From contig NZ_JACCBA010000001.1 in the NCBI RefSeq assembly GCF_013409365.1, positions 4,154,001-4,218,000 on the forward strand: a stretch of DNA of 64,000 bases. Direction: 5' to 3'. Of the stretch, positions 25,148 to 33,885 are shown one piece after another. The notes below the pieces were generated by a model. It was given only the letters and a program-made list of their open reading frames with translations. It searched no databases and had not been told where the DNA came from. Position 1 is the first letter of the stretch. Every line of letters begins with the position of its first letter. The position numbers and the translations under genes were made by a program. This stretch comes from Actinomadura luteofluorescens (lineage in GTDB: Bacteria > Actinomycetota > Actinomycetes > Streptosporangiales > Streptosporangiaceae).

Positions 25148-25837
25148 ATGTCCAAGCTGCTCGCCGTCCTCGACGCCTTCGACGACCTGCCCCAAGCCCG
25201 CCACCTGCGAGAACGCACCTACGAAGGGCTGGGCGACACGGTGGTCGACGTCGGCTGCGGGAGCGGCCGCGCCGTCGGCGAGCTGGCCGCGCGCGGGGCG
25301 CGGTCCATCGGCGTCGACCTGGACCCCGCCATGATCGAGATCGCCGCCGGACGCCGGCCCGCGAGCGAGTTCCACGTCGCCGACGCCACCGCGCTGCCCC
25401 TCGCCGACGGCTCCGTCACCGGCTACCGCGCCGACAAGGTCCTGCACGCCCTCGCCGAACCCGGGCAGGCCGTCGCCGAGGCCCGGCGGGTCCTGGCCTC
25501 CCACGGCCGCGCGGTGCTCATCGGCCAGGACTGGGACACGCTCGTCATCGACTCCGACGACCCCGAACTCACGCGCTCCCTCGTCCACGCCCGCGCGGAC
25601 GCCCTGCCGCACCCGCGCGTCGCCCGCCGCTACCGGAACCTCCTGCTGGACAACGGATTCACCGACGTCACCGTCGAGGTCCACACGATCGTGTGGACGG
25701 ACGCCGCATGCCTGCCGGTCCTCGCCGGCATCGGAGGAGAGGGCGCCTGGTTCGACGACCAGGTCGCCAGGGCACGCGACGACCGCCTGTTCGTCGCCAT
25801 CCCGTTCTTCGTCGCCTCAGGCCGCCGCACCACCTGA
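25148..25837 (+). CDS. class I SAM-dependent methyltransferase
   Basis: 229 residues. Motif I is VVDVGCGSGRAVGEL near residue 35, followed by GVDLDPAMIEIA, VADATALPLADGSV and a hydrophobic motif around ADKVLHALAEP, the ubiE/Methyltransf_11 type. No signal or membrane segment. ATG 25148 fits the family start; an in-frame ATG at 25139 is possible. Paired with the divergent MerR regulator, which suggests inducible modification of a small molecule. Substrate unknown. Confidence 0.88.
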   Translation: MSKLLAVLDAFDDLPQARHLRERTYEGLGDTVVDVGCGSGRAVGELAARGARSIGVDLDPAMIEIAAGRRPASEFHVADATALPLADGSVTGYRADKVLHALAEPGQAVAEARRVLASHGRAVLIGQDWDTLVIDSDDPELTRSLVHARADALPHPRVARRYRNLLLDNGFTDVTVEVHTIVWTDAACLPVLAGIGGEGAWFDDQVARARDDRLFVAIPFFVASGRRTT

Positions 25838-26048
25838 ACCCCCGGCTCACCACCGGCCAGGGCAGTTCACGGCACGAACCTTCGAGCGGCGCGGGGGCGG
25901 CGCCGGCGTCCTGGTGCTCTCACGCGCGTGGACCACACCGTCGCTGACCTGCGGGATCACAACCGCCACTTGCCGTTCGCGGTGAAACCACGACGGTCTT
26001 CTTCGCAACACACCTTAGGGGTATTACGACAAACGAAAGGGGCCGACA

Positions 26049-26375
26049 ATGGCCTTCCTACTTTTCGTGGCCTTCCTGCTGGGCCTCGCGGCAGCATGGC
26101 AGACGACGACGGCGGTCAAGTGGATCGTCGCCGTCGTGATCGCGATCTGTGCGTTGGCGGCAGGGGGCTTCCTGACGCTCATGGCGCCCGCCTGCGGCCT
26201 GGCGGGGTACGCGACGGTCCGGGCCGGGCAGAAGATCCACGCGTTTCTCACCGAGGACCGCGAGAACAAGAGCGTGACGGCCGCCATCAAGGCCTACGCG
26301 AAGAAGCACAAGTTCATCGCGTTCGTCGTGTGCGTCGCGGCGTTCGTACTCGTACGCAGGCTGCTGGGGCTCTGA
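26049..26375 (+). CDS. small membrane protein, unknown function
   Basis: 108 residues with hydrophobic segments at 2-18, 24-48 and 88-104 separated by a charged stretch (LTEDRENKSVTAAIKAYAKKHKF). AAAGGGG lies before the ATG. No recognisable family. It has its own terminator 18 bp downstream and is preceded by a 210-bp gap without other genes. Confidence 0.7.
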   Translation: MAFLLFVAFLLGLAAAWQTTTAVKWIVAVVIAICALAAGGFLTLMAPACGLAGYATVRAGQKIHAFLTEDRENKSVTAAIKAYAKKHKFIAFVVCVAAFVLVRRLLGL

Positions 26376-26392
26376 GCCCCAGCGGACCTCCA

Positions 26393-26424
26393 GGTGTTCC
26401 GGCGGGTCCTCCCGCCGGAACACC
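26393..26424. terminator. terminator, 14-bp perfect stem
   Basis: GGTGTTCCGGCGGG / CCCGCCGGAACACC around the loop TCCT, followed by CTTCCTC. Located between convergent genes ending at 26375 and 26464. Confidence 0.75.
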
Positions 26425-26463
26425 CTTCCTCCGACCGAGTTCACACGGGAGATGGGCGCGTTC

Positions 26464-27036
26464 CTACAACCGTGACGGAGGTGTGGGCAGCCAGTCCGCA
26501 TGGCGGCTCTTCAGGCCGTCACGCTCCCGAACGCTCGGAGCGATCACATCGGCTCCGCCGTCATAAGGGTGATAGAGCCACCGGAGATCCAGCGGACTGA
26601 TGATCACATGGCCGAGCTCGTCGTCGGCCACGCACCGCAGGAGCGGATCCAGCGCCGTGCGACGAAGGGGAGCCGTACCGACCCGCAGCGTCAGCGGTAT
26701 CTCGACGTACGGGTGTTCATCGGGATCGATCGTCAGCCATGGAACCGCACCGGCGTGAGTTCGCGGGCCGGCGGAAGCCTGGACGGGCGCGTCCGCGAAG
26801 TATCCGGCGATCACATAGACGCCCTCGTCCGCCCCGAGCTCGGCGAGGACGCGGTGATGGCGATCCAGGATCGTCTCGTACTCCTGCTCCGTCTCGGCAT
26901 ACCGCTTGGAGTCGGGCAGGCTGTGAAACCGCACCCAGCGATCGGGATGCCGTGCGCTCAGGGCGCACCCGATCGGCGCGCCGCCCCATCGCGTGCGCCA
27001 CAAAGCGGTCAGCGACTTCACCTCGTCCTCGGTCAC
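26464..27036 (-). CDS. DUF3885 domain-containing protein
   Basis: 190 residues, GTG start with GGAGGTGGGG upstream. The segment WVRFHSLPDSKRYAETEQEY at residues 34-53, followed by an ERDG-type end (SVRERDGL), is typical of DUF3885. No biochemical function is known for this domain. The middle is rich in acidic and aromatic residues, with no signal peptide. Between the start and 27166 the frame stays open upstream with plausible residues, but no ribosome site supports an extension. Confidence 0.75.
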   Translation of the reverse strand: MTEDEVKSLTALWRTRWGGAPIGCALSARHPDRWVRFHSLPDSKRYAETEQEYETILDRHHRVLAELGADEGVYVIAGYFADAPVQASAGPRTHAGAVPWLTIDPDEHPYVEIPLTLRVGTAPLRRTALDPLLRCVADDELGHVIISPLDLRWLYHPYDGGADVIAPSVRERDGLKSRHADWLPTPPSRL

Positions 27037-27290
27037 GATTCCCCACCTCCAGCAGCGATAGATCGTTTTTCGACAATTCAGTTATCTGCTCGCATGCCTT
27101 TGTGACTCCTGCGATGCGAAACGCGCCCTGCACGTCCGGATCGCTGGGTGAGCTCAGCGCGGGCACACGCTTAGGCCGCTAGATCGTCAGCCGTTCAAAC
27201 CGCGTGATGGCCTGGCCCGCAGTCGATCGGCCGGCCGGTATCGAAGGGGCCGTCTCCTTGGCGCGGTCGCCCGCAATCACCGGCTGGGTC

Positions 27291-27884
27291 CTACACGGCC
27301 GGGGGAAGTGGCGGTAGCGGTAGCGGCAGCCCTGGTAGGCCGTCGATGCTGGCCGCGACGTGCTCCTTCTTTTGGAAGTACGCGTCGAGCGACTCGTCGG
27401 TCTCGCGCGCGAAGCGCGATGCGTGCAGCGGACGGTCCTCTTCGTAGGTCATGAACGGGACGGCGTACCCGCAGGTGTCGCGGATCTTCTCGGCGGTCAC
27501 CACGATGATCGCTCGCAGGCCGTGCAGGGTCGGGTCGATGTCAGGGAAATGGCCCATCAGTTCGCTCCAGCGCACGTCGTCGCGGAAGACCGGCTCTCCG
27601 CGGCCGTGCACGCGCACGATGTTGGGCGGACCGTCGAAGGCGCACCACATCAGCGTGATGCGGCCATTCTCGCGCAGATGGGCGATGGTCTCGGCATTGC
27701 TGCCGGCGAAATCGAGGTAGGCGACGGTGAGCTCGTCGAGCACGGCGAACGAGCCGTTGAGCCCCTTGGGCGAAAGGTTGACGGTACCGTCGCCGTCCAG
27801 CGGCGCCGTCGCGGTGAAGAAGATGTGCTGCGCCTCGATGAAGGTGCGCAGCCTGCCGTCTATCCGCTCGTAGCTCTTTCCCAT
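27291..27884 (-). CDS. pyridoxamine 5'-phosphate oxidase family protein
   Basis: 197 residues with the split-barrel flavin-binding pattern: FIEAQHIFFTATAP at the start, VNLSPKGL, TVAYLDFAGSNAETIAHLRENG, ITLMWCAFDGPPNIVRVHGRG. The tail is proline/leucine-rich. Such proteins bind FMN, F420 or heme and reduce small molecules; relatives of this length with LSPKG and GSNAETIAHL are commonly annotated only as PNPOx family. Single gene. Confidence 0.86.
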   Translation of the reverse strand: MGKSYERIDGRLRTFIEAQHIFFTATAPLDGDGTVNLSPKGLNGSFAVLDELTVAYLDFAGSNAETIAHLRENGRITLMWCAFDGPPNIVRVHGRGEPVFRDDVRWSELMGHFPDIDPTLHGLRAIIVVTAEKIRDTCGYAVPFMTYEEDRPLHASRFARETDESLDAYFQKKEHVAASIDGLPGLPLPLPPLPPAV

Positions 27885-28298
27885 AGACCGAGTATGACGG
27901 CGAGGCGAAATCTCCTACCGAGCGGTCCGGCTTGCCTCTTGCTGTACGCCGAACGCAGGTGGGCCCGAACCACCAGCCGTCGCGATGCGGCGGGCCGTGC
28001 TCGACAAGCCGACCCAGTCGGACAGGCCTTGTCCAATGAAGTACGGCAACGGCTGACTTTCCGCTGCTCCTCAGCTGCGCTGTGGCGATCGTAGGTCTGG
28101 GACGCGGAACGCTCCGCTACGGGTCACACGAGCAAGATCCGCACCAGCCAGGATCCGTGTCCCGGTGTATCGCGGGCGTATCGGGAATCGCATACGCCCC
28201 CGCAACCCGCTTCGGTCTTCAGTGGCGGCACGGACCACAGCGGTCCGCGCCGCGGGCATGGTCCCCGGCAGAAGACGAACAGGGCAGGGGAGAAGGCT
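27885..28298. other. intergenic region, no gene seen
   Basis: 414 bp between divergent genes. No coding bias, tRNA or clear terminator found; GC content is a little lower than the surroundings. It must hold promoters for both flanking genes, but I cannot point to convincing -35/-10 pairs. Confidence 0.4.
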
Positions 28299-29615
28299 GT
28301 GGCCGATAACGGAGAACTGGACCGGCGCTCGCTGATCCGGGGCGCCGCCGTGGTGGCCGGTGCCGCCGCGGCCGCGCCGCTGCTGGGCGGGGCGGCCACG
28401 GCACGAGCCGACGGCGGTGACGCGGACGCGTTGTTCAAGGCCGGCAAGTTCGAGCAGGCCGGACGCGCGTATGAGGAGATCCTGAAGAAGGACCCCACGA
28501 ACCTGCGCGCGGCCCGCCAGCGCGGCTACGTCGGGCTACTGGGCAACAAGTTCCCCGAGGCTGAGAAATACCTCAACATGGCCCTTGAGTTGGCGCCCGA
28601 CGACAAGGAGACCAACCAGTTCTTGGGCGACTGCTACATCCGGCAGAACAAATTCGCTCTCGCCGCACCACGCTGGAAGGCGGCCGGCGAGGAAGGTTAC
28701 GCCCGATGGTTCGCGGCAATCCGCGGCGAGGCGAACCAGATTCACGGCGACATCGGCCGTGTGCCATGGAAGCAGACGGATCCGTCACCGGTGGTGGAGG
28801 CCTCGGTCAACGGCGGACCGCCGAAGCGCTTCACGTTCTACACCGGAGCCCCGAACCTGAGCTTGACCGCGTCGGCGGCCAAGGAAGCCGGGCTGAGCCC
28901 CGTCTACAAGGAGAAGTCCGAATTCGAAGGCCTCACCATATGGGTGTACTACGGGGTGTTGGACTCCTTCAATCTGGGCGGCCTCGAACTCCGCAACGTC
29001 CCCGTGGGCTGGTCGGCGACGGAGACGGGCGAAGACGTCGACACCGAAAACGACGGCATGATCGGCACGTGGGTCTTCTACCACCTGCTGACCACCTTCG
29101 ACTACGCGGGCCGGTCGCTGATCCTGCGCCGCCCGACCGCCCAAGCGGCCAGGAAGGTACGCGCCGACGCCGCACGGGCGGGCGCCAAACCACTGCCACT
29201 GTGGCTGTCCCGCGACCACGATCTCAGCAGCACGGGCAGCATCGCCGGCTCCGGCCTACGGGTGATGGGCGTGAACTTCGGCGGAATCAGCGGCGAGGCC
29301 ACCGCGGGCATGCCCGGGGAGGTGGCCGAGCAGTTGGGCGTCCGCACCGACTACGACCGCCCCTTCGAGACTGCCGCCCACAGCCATCCCACCGTCACCT
29401 ACCCCTGCTACCCCAAGGAGATCCGCCTCGGCGACGCCGTCGCCAACGACGTCTATTGCGAAATGGACCCGAACATGCCGGTCAACGTGCCCTGGCCCTA
29501 CGGGCCGGGATTCGACGCGATCGGCCACTTCTCTCACTGTTTCTTCAAGCCCTACAACATCACCGTCGACTTCACCAACATGAACCTCTACATCGCCCGC
29601 GGCAAGGCCGCCTGA
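28299..29615 (+). CDS. Tat-exported TPR protein with retropepsin-like domains
   Basis: 438 residues, GTG start. Residues 1-37 form a twin-arginine signal (RRSLIRGAAVVAG, cut near ARA-DG). Two to three TPR units follow (about 40-130: FKAGKFEQAGRAYEEILKKD, FPEAEKYLNMALELAPDD). The rest is like two aspartyl-protease (retropepsin) half domains. In the first, the catalytic D-T-G-A is YTGAPNLSLT (Tyr for Asp, near residue 182), so proteolysis is doubtful. Predicted extracytoplasmic scaffold or inactive protease. Monocistronic, just outside the left edge of the accessory island. Confidence 0.75.
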   Translation: MADNGELDRRSLIRGAAVVAGAAAAAPLLGGAATARADGGDADALFKAGKFEQAGRAYEEILKKDPTNLRAARQRGYVGLLGNKFPEAEKYLNMALELAPDDKETNQFLGDCYIRQNKFALAAPRWKAAGEEGYARWFAAIRGEANQIHGDIGRVPWKQTDPSPVVEASVNGGPPKRFTFYTGAPNLSLTASAAKEAGLSPVYKEKSEFEGLTIWVYYGVLDSFNLGGLELRNVPVGWSATETGEDVDTENDGMIGTWVFYHLLTTFDYAGRSLILRRPTAQAARKVRADAARAGAKPLPLWLSRDHDLSSTGSIAGSGLRVMGVNFGGISGEATAGMPGEVAEQLGVRTDYDRPFETAAHSHPTVTYPCYPKEIRLGDAVANDVYCEMDPNMPVNVPWPYGPGFDAIGHFSHCFFKPYNITVDFTNMNLYIARGKAA

Positions 29616-29892
29616 TCACTGCCGGTGCGAGAGCCATGGGAACCGACGGACTGATGGGGGACCTTCCCGGCTTCATGGCGCTGCGCTGGCAAGGATCGGC
29701 GGGCCTCGCGTCCGACGTGGACGTCCCACTGCGCTGAACGTGTCATCGCGGACGGACTCGCCGTCCTCGTCCAGGCCGACCAGGAGGACGAGGGCGGCGC
29801 ACGCGGGCCGGGGCTGACGGGCAGGAACAAGGAGGGCCCAGGCTCATGAACCCGAGCCGCGGCCAGGCGCCCGGCTGACGATGCCTCCTGAA

Positions 29893-29935
29893 CTGGGCCT
29901 TCTGCGTGGAGTGGGTGACGGGAATCGAAACCGCG
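29893..29935. repeat. degenerate tRNA-Gly 3'-end scar (A)
   Basis: CTGGGCCTT (29893), then GGGTGACGGGAATCGAA (29913) and ACCGCG align with the terminator and 3' end of the tRNA-Gly at 43675-43745 (one C-to-A change in CGAACCC). It is the leftmost recognisable copy. The 277 bp between the upstream gene and this scar contain nothing else recognisable. An 8-bp inverted repeat CTGACGCT / AGCGTCAG (29949-29979) follows it, directly before the next gene. Confidence 0.6.
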
Positions 29936-29983
29936 TTGCCGGCTTCGTCTGACGCTTCCTGCCCACCGCGTAGCGTCAGCCGA

Positions 29984-30307
29984 ATGAACGAGGCAGTCCT
30001 TGACGAGGTCACTGCGCTGTGGGCCGAACACCTCAGCGCATCCTGGCCTGAAGAGCTGTACAAGGCCGATGACAGTGACGGCGATGTGGTCGAGATTGAT
30101 GGCGCGATGGCTGGCTGCATCTCGTCCTATCTGCAGGGACGTGGGGTGCTCGATGTGAAGCGGGCCCGCATCATCCAGGCTTGCGCTTGCGACCTCCAAA
30201 AGGTCCTTCCCCGCTTGCGCGGCGACGGTGCACATTATGTTCGCCGTCTCATCCGCATGGCGGAGCTGATTGGTCGGTCGCAAGAAGCCGGCACCTCAAG
30301 CTCCTGA
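29984..30307 (+). CDS. hypothetical protein
   Basis: 107 residues (MNEAVLDEVTALWAEHLSAS, VEIDGAMAGCISSYLQGRG, then a helical C-terminal half with CACDLQKVLPRLRG). Soluble, mixed alpha, acidic start and basic end. The ATG is preceded by an 8-bp inverted repeat and the tRNA scar rather than a clear ribosome site. Base composition is visibly less GC-biased than the core genes, fitting acquired DNA. Not recognised. Confidence 0.6.
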   Translation: MNEAVLDEVTALWAEHLSASWPEELYKADDSDGDVVEIDGAMAGCISSYLQGRGVLDVKRARIIQACACDLQKVLPRLRGDGAHYVRRLIRMAELIGRSQEAGTSSS

Positions 30308-30475
30308 CCCGCTGCCCATCAGAAGGTGCCATATGAACCGAGCTGAGCTGGGAGACCCGGCGAGGCCGACCCTGTCGGCTGGTTACTGAGGCGGGGCGGG
30401 CTTCCGGTCAGCATCGTCCAAGAGCGGCCCCCCGCGAGGAGGGCCGCCGGTGTTCACGGCCGCGAGGGCCGTGTC

Positions 30476-30616
30476 TCACTTCTCCGGGAGTACCGCCTCG
30501 GCCTCCTCAGCGGCCTCCTCGGGGGACTTGCCTGCGTCCAGAGCTGCCGTGTAGATCCGGTCGCTCTTGGCGAGGAGCTTCAGTCGCCTCTCGGACTCTG
30601 CTTGACTTTCGGACAT
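30476..30616 (-). CDS. short acidic hypothetical protein
   Basis: 46 residues (MSESQAESERRLKLLAKSD, then YTAALDAGKSPEEAAEEAEA). Predicted helical and highly charged. GGAGGG lies five bases before the ATG, which is the main argument that it is translated. No family recognised. A weak hairpin GCGGCCC / GGGCCGC (30424-30447) lies downstream and may end the transcript. I see no gene in the following 300 bp up to the AraC gene. Confidence 0.55.
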   Translation of the reverse strand: MSESQAESERRLKLLAKSDRIYTAALDAGKSPEEAAEEAEAVLPEK

Positions 30617-30914
30617 CACGCCCTCCTGGTTTGCGGAAGAACCTGCGCGTTCATGCGACAGGTCGAAGGAGACCGTCCGCGCTCGCCCGCCTTCCGCACA
30701 CACGCTCGTGGCGTGTCCCTCCCCTGAGATCGTGTTGCGCCACTTCGGCCCTGAGCTGGGACGTTGAAGCCCTCCGCGCTTCTGCCATCCGAGGTTGGAC
30801 CGTGATCGGGGCGAGGCCGTCGTCGGCGCCGTGCCGCCGCCAGGCCGGCGTGGCCTTCCCAACGCGTCAGCGCCCTGCACCGTCACGGCTCTCCAACGCG
30901 GCTATCCTGCGCCC

Positions 30915-31625
30915 GTGGAACTGCGCTTCGAGACGCGCCGGTCCGACTCGCCGTGGGTCGACACCGTGTGGACCTGCACGAACGAGCAGGTCACGACGAT
31001 GACGTCCGTCGCAGGGGTGCGCTGGGGCCTGGTGTTCTGGGAGCAGGACGGCCGGGCGTACGCGGGAATCACCGGTCCCGAAACCCGGACCGGCACAGTG
31101 CCCGTGCCAGAAGGTGCGACCTTCACCGGCATCGATTTCGCCGTGGGCACCTCGTTGCGGGCCGTGCCCACGGCGGCGCTGGTCGACGGCGGCATCGAGC
31201 TGCCCGACACCACGCACCGGACGTTCCGGCTGGACGGCGAGCGCTGGGAGAAGCCCGGCCCCGACGACGCCGAGGGCCTCGTCGAGCGTCTCGTCCGGAC
31301 CGGCATCGTCGTCCGCGACCCGCTCGTCACCGACGTCCTGCGGGGTCACCGCCCGGCCGTCTCAGGGCGCACGATCGAACGCCGGTTCCGTGCCGTGACC
31401 GGGCTGACGCGCGGCGGCGTCCGGCAGATCGAGCGCGCCCGCAAGGCGGCGGAGCTGCTCGCGGTCGGCGAACCGGCCGCCGACGTCGTCACCAAGCTCG
31501 ACTACTTCGACGAGTCGCACCTGGCCCGGGCGCTGCGCTCCTACGTCGGACGCACCGCCGGGCAGTTGCGCGAGGGCGCCGGCGGCGCGATCGCCCTCGA
31601 CCTGGATCAGCGCTTGACGTCGTAG
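30915..31625 (+). CDS. AraC family transcriptional regulator
   Basis: 236 residues, GTG start. The N-terminal beta-rich part (ELRFETRRSDSPWVDTVWTC, VRWGLVFWEQDGR) is a cupin-like sensing domain. The C-terminal AraC DNA-binding domain has two helix-turn-helix units (SGRTIERRFRAVTGLTRGG; AADVVTKLDYFDESHLARALR). It is convergent with, and overlaps by 19 bp, the RibD_C reductase gene. Actinomycete relatives are often paired with such reductases or VOC genes, so it may regulate the neighbour. Confidence 0.88.
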   Translation: MELRFETRRSDSPWVDTVWTCTNEQVTTMTSVAGVRWGLVFWEQDGRAYAGITGPETRTGTVPVPEGATFTGIDFAVGTSLRAVPTAALVDGGIELPDTTHRTFRLDGERWEKPGPDDAEGLVERLVRTGIVVRDPLVTDVLRGHRPAVSGRTIERRFRAVTGLTRGGVRQIERARKAAELLAVGEPAADVVTKLDYFDESHLARALRSYVGRTAGQLREGAGGAIALDLDQRLTS

Positions 31626-32185
31626 ACGAGCTTCAGGATCCCGTTCGAGTAGCTCTCCGACTCCCGTAGCGTCAGCATCTGCTTGTCGCGGTCGGCCCGG
31701 TCGAACAGGCTCTTCCCGGCACCGAGCAGGACGGGGAAGACGAGCAGGTTGTACTGGTCGATCAGACCCGCCTCCGACAGCCGCCGTGCCAGCTCCGCGC
31801 TCCCGTGGATGAAGATCGCGCCGCCCTCGCCCTCCTTGAGCGCGGCGACGTCCTCGGTCGAGCGCAGGATCGTCGTCGGCCCCCACCCGTCGACGAGAGC
31901 GTCATCGGACAGCGTCGTCGACACCACGTACTTGGGCAGTTCCTTGTAGTCGGCGTGGTCCTCCGAACCGGGCCAGACCTTCGCGAACGCCTCGTAGCTG
32001 CGGCGGCCGAACATCAGCGCCGTCGTGTCGGCGAGCTCCTCACCCTTCAGCGACCAGGCTTCCGGGACGAACTCAAGGTCCTTGAACACCCAGCCGCCGC
32101 TGCGGTGCTCCTCCCCCGGCCCGCCGCCAGGCGAGTCCACGACACCGTCGAGCGACATGAAACCGGTGTAGACCAGGTCACGCAT
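31607..32185 (-). CDS. dihydrofolate reductase family (RibD C-terminal) protein
   Basis: 192 residues: start RDLVYTGFMSLDGVVDSPGG, substrate/NADPH loop DTTALMFGRRSYEAFAKVWP, central PKYVVSTTL, and the glycine-rich IFIHGSAELARRLSEAGLID. This is the RibD_C fold of NADPH-dependent reductases. The true substrate is unknown; these small proteins are very common in actinomycetes and do not replace FolA. The first of three paralogs in the island. Overlaps the AraC gene tail-to-tail by 19 bp. Confidence 0.9.
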   Translation of the reverse strand: MRDLVYTGFMSLDGVVDSPGGGPGEEHRSGGWVFKDLEFVPEAWSLKGEELADTTALMFGRRSYEAFAKVWPGSEDHADYKELPKYVVSTTLSDDALVDGWGPTTILRSTEDVAALKEGEGGAIFIHGSAELARRLSEAGLIDQYNLLVFPVLLGAGKSLFDRADRDKQMLTLRESESYSNGILKLVYDVKR

Positions 32186-32340
32186 TGTTGTCTCCTCATG
32201 TTCGGGCGAACCGCTCGGTCCACGCTAGATCGCGACCGCGGCGGCCGTCTTGGACGGAAACGACAGCGGTTCATCAACATGCGCGACCGCTCCGACCGGA
32301 CCGCCCGAGGGCATGTCCTCGGTGCCACGACCGCTGTCCG

Positions 32341-32769
32341 TCAACCGGCCCAACCGGCGGTATTCGAGTAGGACTCGTACGAGTAGCGGGTGCTGCGGTC
32401 CCACTCCTCGCCTGTGAGGTGCGCATAGGCGCGGTCAGGTACGTAGAGCAGGCTCTCCGCCCATACTAGGTCGGCGACATATGGGACGAACTCCGCCGGA
32501 TCTTCGAGGACTCTTTCGTAGGCTTCGCGACCGGCGGCAACGACGGCAGCGCGCGTGTAAAGGAAGGCGTCGCCCGATAGGTCCTCGCCGTACTCTCTGC
32601 GATCCAGACGGTACAGCGCGCACGACAGGTTCTCGGCGAACCCGATGACGGCAGCCACGGGGCCGGCAGCGAGGCGTGTCGTCAGCGTGGCCGCAAGATG
32701 CTCGGCATCCGGGTCAGGCACTTCTGGTCTGCAAGCTTCGATGAGCTGCCAGAAGCTGTCCTCGTCCAT
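32341..32769 (-). CDS. DUF4240 domain-containing protein
   Basis: 142 residues: MDEDSFWQLIEACRPEVPD at the start, LTTRLAAGPVAAVIGFAENL, YRLDRREYGEDLSGDAFLYT, then a tyrosine-rich end (STRYSYESYSN). This is the DUF4240 pattern, found in actinomycete accessory regions and probably part of polymorphic toxin-immunity type neighbourhoods, though no activity is shown. Soluble, single gene. Confidence 0.82.
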   Translation of the reverse strand: MDEDSFWQLIEACRPEVPDPDAEHLAATLTTRLAAGPVAAVIGFAENLSCALYRLDRREYGEDLSGDAFLYTRAAVVAAGREAYERVLEDPAEFVPYVADLVWAESLLYVPDRAYAHLTGEEWDRSTRYSYESYSNTAGWAG

Positions 32770-32986
32770 GGGTCAGAGCATGCCGCATGCACCTGACAAA
32801 CGTCCGCGAGCGCCCTGCCTCCTTGGGCTCCTACTGGTCGCGGCATGGCGTCACATCGTGTCTGCTTGGCGCTTCATGATGACCAGGCTTCGCTTGGTCT
32901 CAGCCGGGGGTCGCGCGCCGTGGGAGCCGGTGTCGTCGCCGAGCATCTCTGCTCTGGAAGACGAACATGCCGGGCCCCCTCGCTGA

Positions 32987-33451
32987 TCAGGAGTCATGGT
33001 GCTGCCTGACGGCGGCGAGGACATCGTCCAGCTGACCACGCGCTTGGGCAGAGCGCAGGTGGTCCAGGTAATCACGGGATTCGACGATCTTTCCGTCGCG
33101 GACCCGCATGACGAAGACAGCCGGAACGGTGAACGGCTCACCGGTCTCCACCACGATCCCCTCGTACCGGAACTCACCCACGATGACCTCGGGATCCGCG
33201 GTCTCGTGAACAGTGATGCCGACCGGCCGGCGACGCAGGGTGTGCCCCGTGTAGGCGCCAGGCGGTGCGCCGATCCCGAAGTGCGCCCGCAACTCTTCGA
33301 GCGATCGCAGCGCGGGTGCCGCGAGTGGATGGAAAGGGTGCTCTACGTGGGTCTGCTCGGCGTAGAGCTCGATCACTTCTTCCCAGCGCTCCTCGCAGAC
33401 ACCGTGCACCAGCTCCAGAAAGACCTCGCGCGGAGTCAGGGATTCGGGCAT
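32987..33451 (-). CDS. nuclear transport factor 2 / SnoaL-like protein
   Basis: 154 residues from ATG 33451 (GGGAGAAG upstream). NTF2-like cone fold: FLELVHGVCEERWEEVIELYAE, HVEHPFHPLAAP, VGEFRYEGIVVETG, AVFVMRVRDGKIVESRDYLD. The pattern belongs to SnoaL-type small cyclases/isomerases or ketosteroid-isomerase-like proteins; a catalytic role is not certain. Its upstream region has an AT-rich dyad. Confidence 0.85.
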   Translation of the reverse strand: MPESLTPREVFLELVHGVCEERWEEVIELYAEQTHVEHPFHPLAAPALRSLEELRAHFGIGAPPGAYTGHTLRRRPVGITVHETADPEVIVGEFRYEGIVVETGEPFTVPAVFVMRVRDGKIVESRDYLDHLRSAQARGQLDDVLAAVRQHHDS

Positions 33452-33529
33452 GAGGCTTCTCCCATCAGAGTTCGCCATCGAGAACCGCACGCACGTCCGG
33501 CACGCGAGCGGATGCGGACGAGAGTCAAG

Positions 33530-33564
33530 GTAGTTCGTTAAAGAATTATTCGTCAAGGAACTAC
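33530..33564 (-). promoter_or_regulatory. AT-rich dyad and candidate promoter of the SnoaL-like gene
   Basis: GTAGTTC (33530-33536) and GAACTAC (33558-33564) form a perfect inverted repeat around an AT-rich core with direct repeats TTCGTTAA and TTCGTCAA. On the minus strand TTGACG followed 18 bp later by TACCTT could be the promoter. The AT-richness stands out strongly. Confidence 0.4.
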
Positions 33565-33719
33565 TCATCGGCCACCCGCCCTCGGCGAAGGTCCGTCCTC
33601 CCGCCGGGAGTTCCCAGGCTTCTTGACCGCGGCCCGCCCCACCCTCGCCGCGGCCCGCTGTGCTCGTTCACCCGAACGCCGAGAGGGTGCGACAGAGGCG
33701 GCAGCTCGCGGCTGCGGAG

Positions 33720-33860
33720 ATGGTGGAGCGGTTCTTGCCTGACGAGTTGTGGGCGCTGTTCCTGCCGGTGGTGGTGCTCGATCCGACGCGCCGCAGGGCG
33801 GGGGTGGGCGCCGCCAAAGGGAGCGCGAGGTGCCGGCGGCGATGACACTGAGCGGTCAGA
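33720..33860 (+). pseudogene. IS5-family transposase N-terminal remnant
   Basis: Translation from 33720 gives MVERFLPDELWALFLPVV, the start of IS5-type (DUF4096) transposases. A +1 shift near 33790 continues QGGGGRRQREREVPAA, matching the usual PQGGGRRRYGDREVLAAI. No further transposase sequence, inverted repeats or target duplication remain. It is therefore a small old fragment in the accessory island. Confidence 0.6.
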
Positions 33861-33885
33861 GGCTGCTGATGACACAGCAACGGGA

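Noticed and set aside
27037..27166. N-terminal extension or small gene upstream of the DUF3885 gene (QGAFRIAGVTKACEQ and onward)
   Set aside because: The residues look plausible but the frame runs into a shadow of DUF3885, there is no stop or ribosome site, and no family is recognised.
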